From Metopolophium dirhodum (Eukaryota; Arthropoda; Insecta; Hemiptera; Aphididae), in assembly GCF_019925205.1 (NCBI RefSeq), contig NC_083568.1:22876393-22940392 (forward strand): a stretch of DNA of 64,000 nt, written 5' to 3'. Positions within the stretch are counted from its first letter, which is position 1; every line of letters starts with the position of its first letter. A program made the position numbers and the translations under genes. The notes beneath the pieces were generated by a model, which was given only the letters and a program-made list of their open reading frames with translations, was not told where the DNA came from and ran no database searches. Positions 62,041 to 64,000 of the stretch are shown piece after piece.

Positions 62041-62752
62041 GACCAGTACGGAGGCCGACGGTCGATCGCAAATAATTCACCGCACGACAATCAATCGTGC
62101 AATCATGCGACGTAATACCGAACGACACTATTGATCGAAAAGACAAATTTATCGTAAGACCATTGATCGTGAATCGCCGATCAATTGATCAGCTGAGTTA
62201 GTCGCTATATTTCGTTTGGGTTTATAACTTAGGTACCATAATATAGTGTATAATAATATTATTATAACCTATGATGGTAATATATAGTGTATTAATCTAT
62301 TTTTGTAATTCGCTGACATTATATTGGCAATGCGTTTCAAACATTGTTAGCTCAAGTTTTTGGGGAATGTGGGCAAATGGTACGCACCTAAATTAAAATA
62401 ATTTCTATGAACTTGATAGGCAGATAATATTATAACCATGCAATTTTTTACGTTTAAAATTATACAGATAGTTATATGTAATATATACTTTTGTAAATTT
62501 GTAAGTCGGTACAGTAAGTTGTTTTTATTATAATTATACCTATTATTATTTTTGTATTTTTAATTAAATATGAATTTTGTAGCTATTAATAAGAAAATAT
62601 AGCCACTATAATATATACTGTTATAAGTTGCGATATGTTTCTATATGTACCCAGTTCATTTTAATTGCCACGAACAATCTTGCGATCAATCATTTGCCGT
62701 AAAATGTCATGTGGTAAATTATTTACGATGAGATGACGGGACACCCGACCTT
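62041..62752. mobile_element. Element with inverted ends made of GATCG/CAAT units
   Basis: The stretch beginning ATCGCAAATAATTCACC near 62064 is matched, inverted, by GGTAAATTATTTACGAT near 62712-62728. The similarity continues inward for some 60 bases, with both arms built of short variants of CAATCAATCGTGC. A 500-bp AT-rich centre without coding potential separates the arms. Exact termini are uncertain. Confidence 0.45.
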
Positions 62753-63162
62753 ACACTAAGTATAGTGCCATGGCGAAGAAACTTGTCCACGCACTGACGT
62801 GTACCTATAATAAAATATTATGCTATTTCAATTAGTTTTTTTTACACTCGCTTATAATATTAGAGCATGAACATCGCGGCGCCGTATAACAGCGTTTTCG
62901 CTTTGGCGTCGACACGACGGACCGGTCAAATTGTTTTCCGGTTTCTGTACGGACGAATTTAATATTATAATTATTATGCGTAGGTAGGTACCATAATATA
63001 TTTTTTACACGGATTTCAGTTGTTCCGCGATATCATGCGATCAGGGTGCGCTTCAAAATTTCTCGCGAGTTTATACATTTGGAAAAACTTACCCCCGATA
63101 GTAGATTATAGCGTTATTGTTAATATTATTATTGTACAACAATTATAATATAGTCGGGCCCA

Positions 63163-63992
63163 TGGGCGTATTTACGGGGTATGTGTCCCGTGACCCACCC
63201 CTATTAGTCACGTGGATGTACTAAATTTTACAATAATCATTTATAAGTTATAACTACCAATTATAAACTACCATAATACTCATTTATATGATATGAATTT
63301 ATTGGTAAATAATAAAGAAGATTTCTTTTTTATAGAAATTATTTAATACTACAACAATAATAGTTTGTATTCTATGGTTTGTTCAATACTAGCTACTATA
63401 TAAATCAATTTATAAATTAGATTTACGCCGTCTCACCACCTGTTGGTATCTTATTTAAATCATGGAAATTAATATAAACTCAGTATTTTTAATATAATAT
63501 ACAATATTGTATCTAAATTAGTATTGAAAGACTTTTAACTGTAAATGCAACAATTTCCATAACTAATATAAAGATATTAGTTCTTTAAATAAAGATCATT
63601 TTCATCGCGGCTTAAAAGAATATATTTAACTATCTGTGATATGTAACGGGAGAAGAGATAATGAATGGCAAGCTTTACTCAATATTTGTTATCTCCGGAG
63701 AAAATAGTCGACAAATATAGATTCTATATAGGCGTATTCGATTTTTATAAATTATATTTAGTACATTTTGTTTATGTATCAACAATACTTACTATTAATT
63801 GTATGTATTTAAAATTATTACTTTATAATACCTTTTATTTGCGAACAAATCGCATACTGCAATTATATGCATGCGATTGACCTATTTATAGGACCTAATT
63901 ATATATAATATTATTATGTTGATATATTTATTAGAACTTTAAATGTGTTCGGGTCCTCCCCCTCTAAATTTGATTTTTCTGAATACGCCACA
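63163..63992. mobile_element. Possible TIR element, GGGCGTATTTACG ends
   Basis: TGGGCGTATTTACGGGG at 63163 faces CTGAATACGCCACA near 63980-63993, giving inverted ends that share GCGTATT-A-G. No clean target duplication is visible. It may be a diverged MITE; the family is unknown. Confidence 0.3.
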
Positions 63993-64000
63993 ATATAATA

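Larger units (their letters stand above)
59356..64000. other. Region downstream of the zinc-ribbon gene
   Basis: After the 3' untranslated region, AT-rich DNA continues to about 61000. A CpG-rich pocket at 61500-61730 contains a TTCTAGAA (61663-61670) that resembles half of a heat-shock element. Two transposon-like units follow (62041-62752, 63163-63992). Open frames at 59897, 61250, 61478 and 63665 have no recognisable motif. Confidence 0.45.

Overview
The window is eukaryotic nuclear DNA, very AT-rich, with long introns, GT-AG splice signals, many simple repeats and a high density of small DNA transposons. The monocarboxylate-transporter exons, the decayed DUF4806 and C2H2 zinc-finger copies, tRNA-Ser-like SINEs and frequent TATAATATTATAATA and GGTACCTA words point to a hemipteran insect, most likely an aphid. 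That is an inference from style and gene content; no marker gene settles it.

Two host genes can be supported. On the minus strand, exons at 16993-17178 and 888-1035 join in phase across a 15.9 kb intron and encode part of an SLC16-type (monocarboxylate transporter) membrane protein; its start and end are not seen here. On the plus strand, a two-finger C2H2 gene starts at 40622 (exons 40622-40919 and 40996-41142). Three further plus-strand exons (57987-58054, 58185-58328, 59251-59355) end in a CxxC/CxxC zinc ribbon, a stop and polyadenylation signals. Intron phases allow these two parts to be one gene with a 16.8 kb intron, but this is not proven. Between them lie decayed copies of the same zinc-finger exons (49853-50130, 51285-51605) and a broken DUF4806 relic (45449-45720).

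The clearest mobile element is an LTR retrotransposon at 34074-37066. It has two identical 191-bp LTRs, 5-bp target duplications, a tRNA-Ser-type primer site, a polypurine tract and one intact 793-codon ORF for gag, zinc knuckles, protease and integrase. Reverse transcriptase and RNase H are missing although the reading frame stays open. Two SINE copies (10575-10863, 42954-43245), a hAT-type MITE with 8-bp target duplication (54519-55093), a family of about 760-800 bp foldback MITEs with TA target sites (14517-15275, 24401-25204, 29430-30191) and several elements built from short iterated units (37581-37710, 43940-44404, 51796-52061, 62041-62752) make up much of the rest.

The remaining sequence is intron or intergenic DNA with microsatellites, four pure G or C runs of 13-16 bases and some GC-rich pockets that may be promoters. 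Most short open frames are not supported as genes and are left out.
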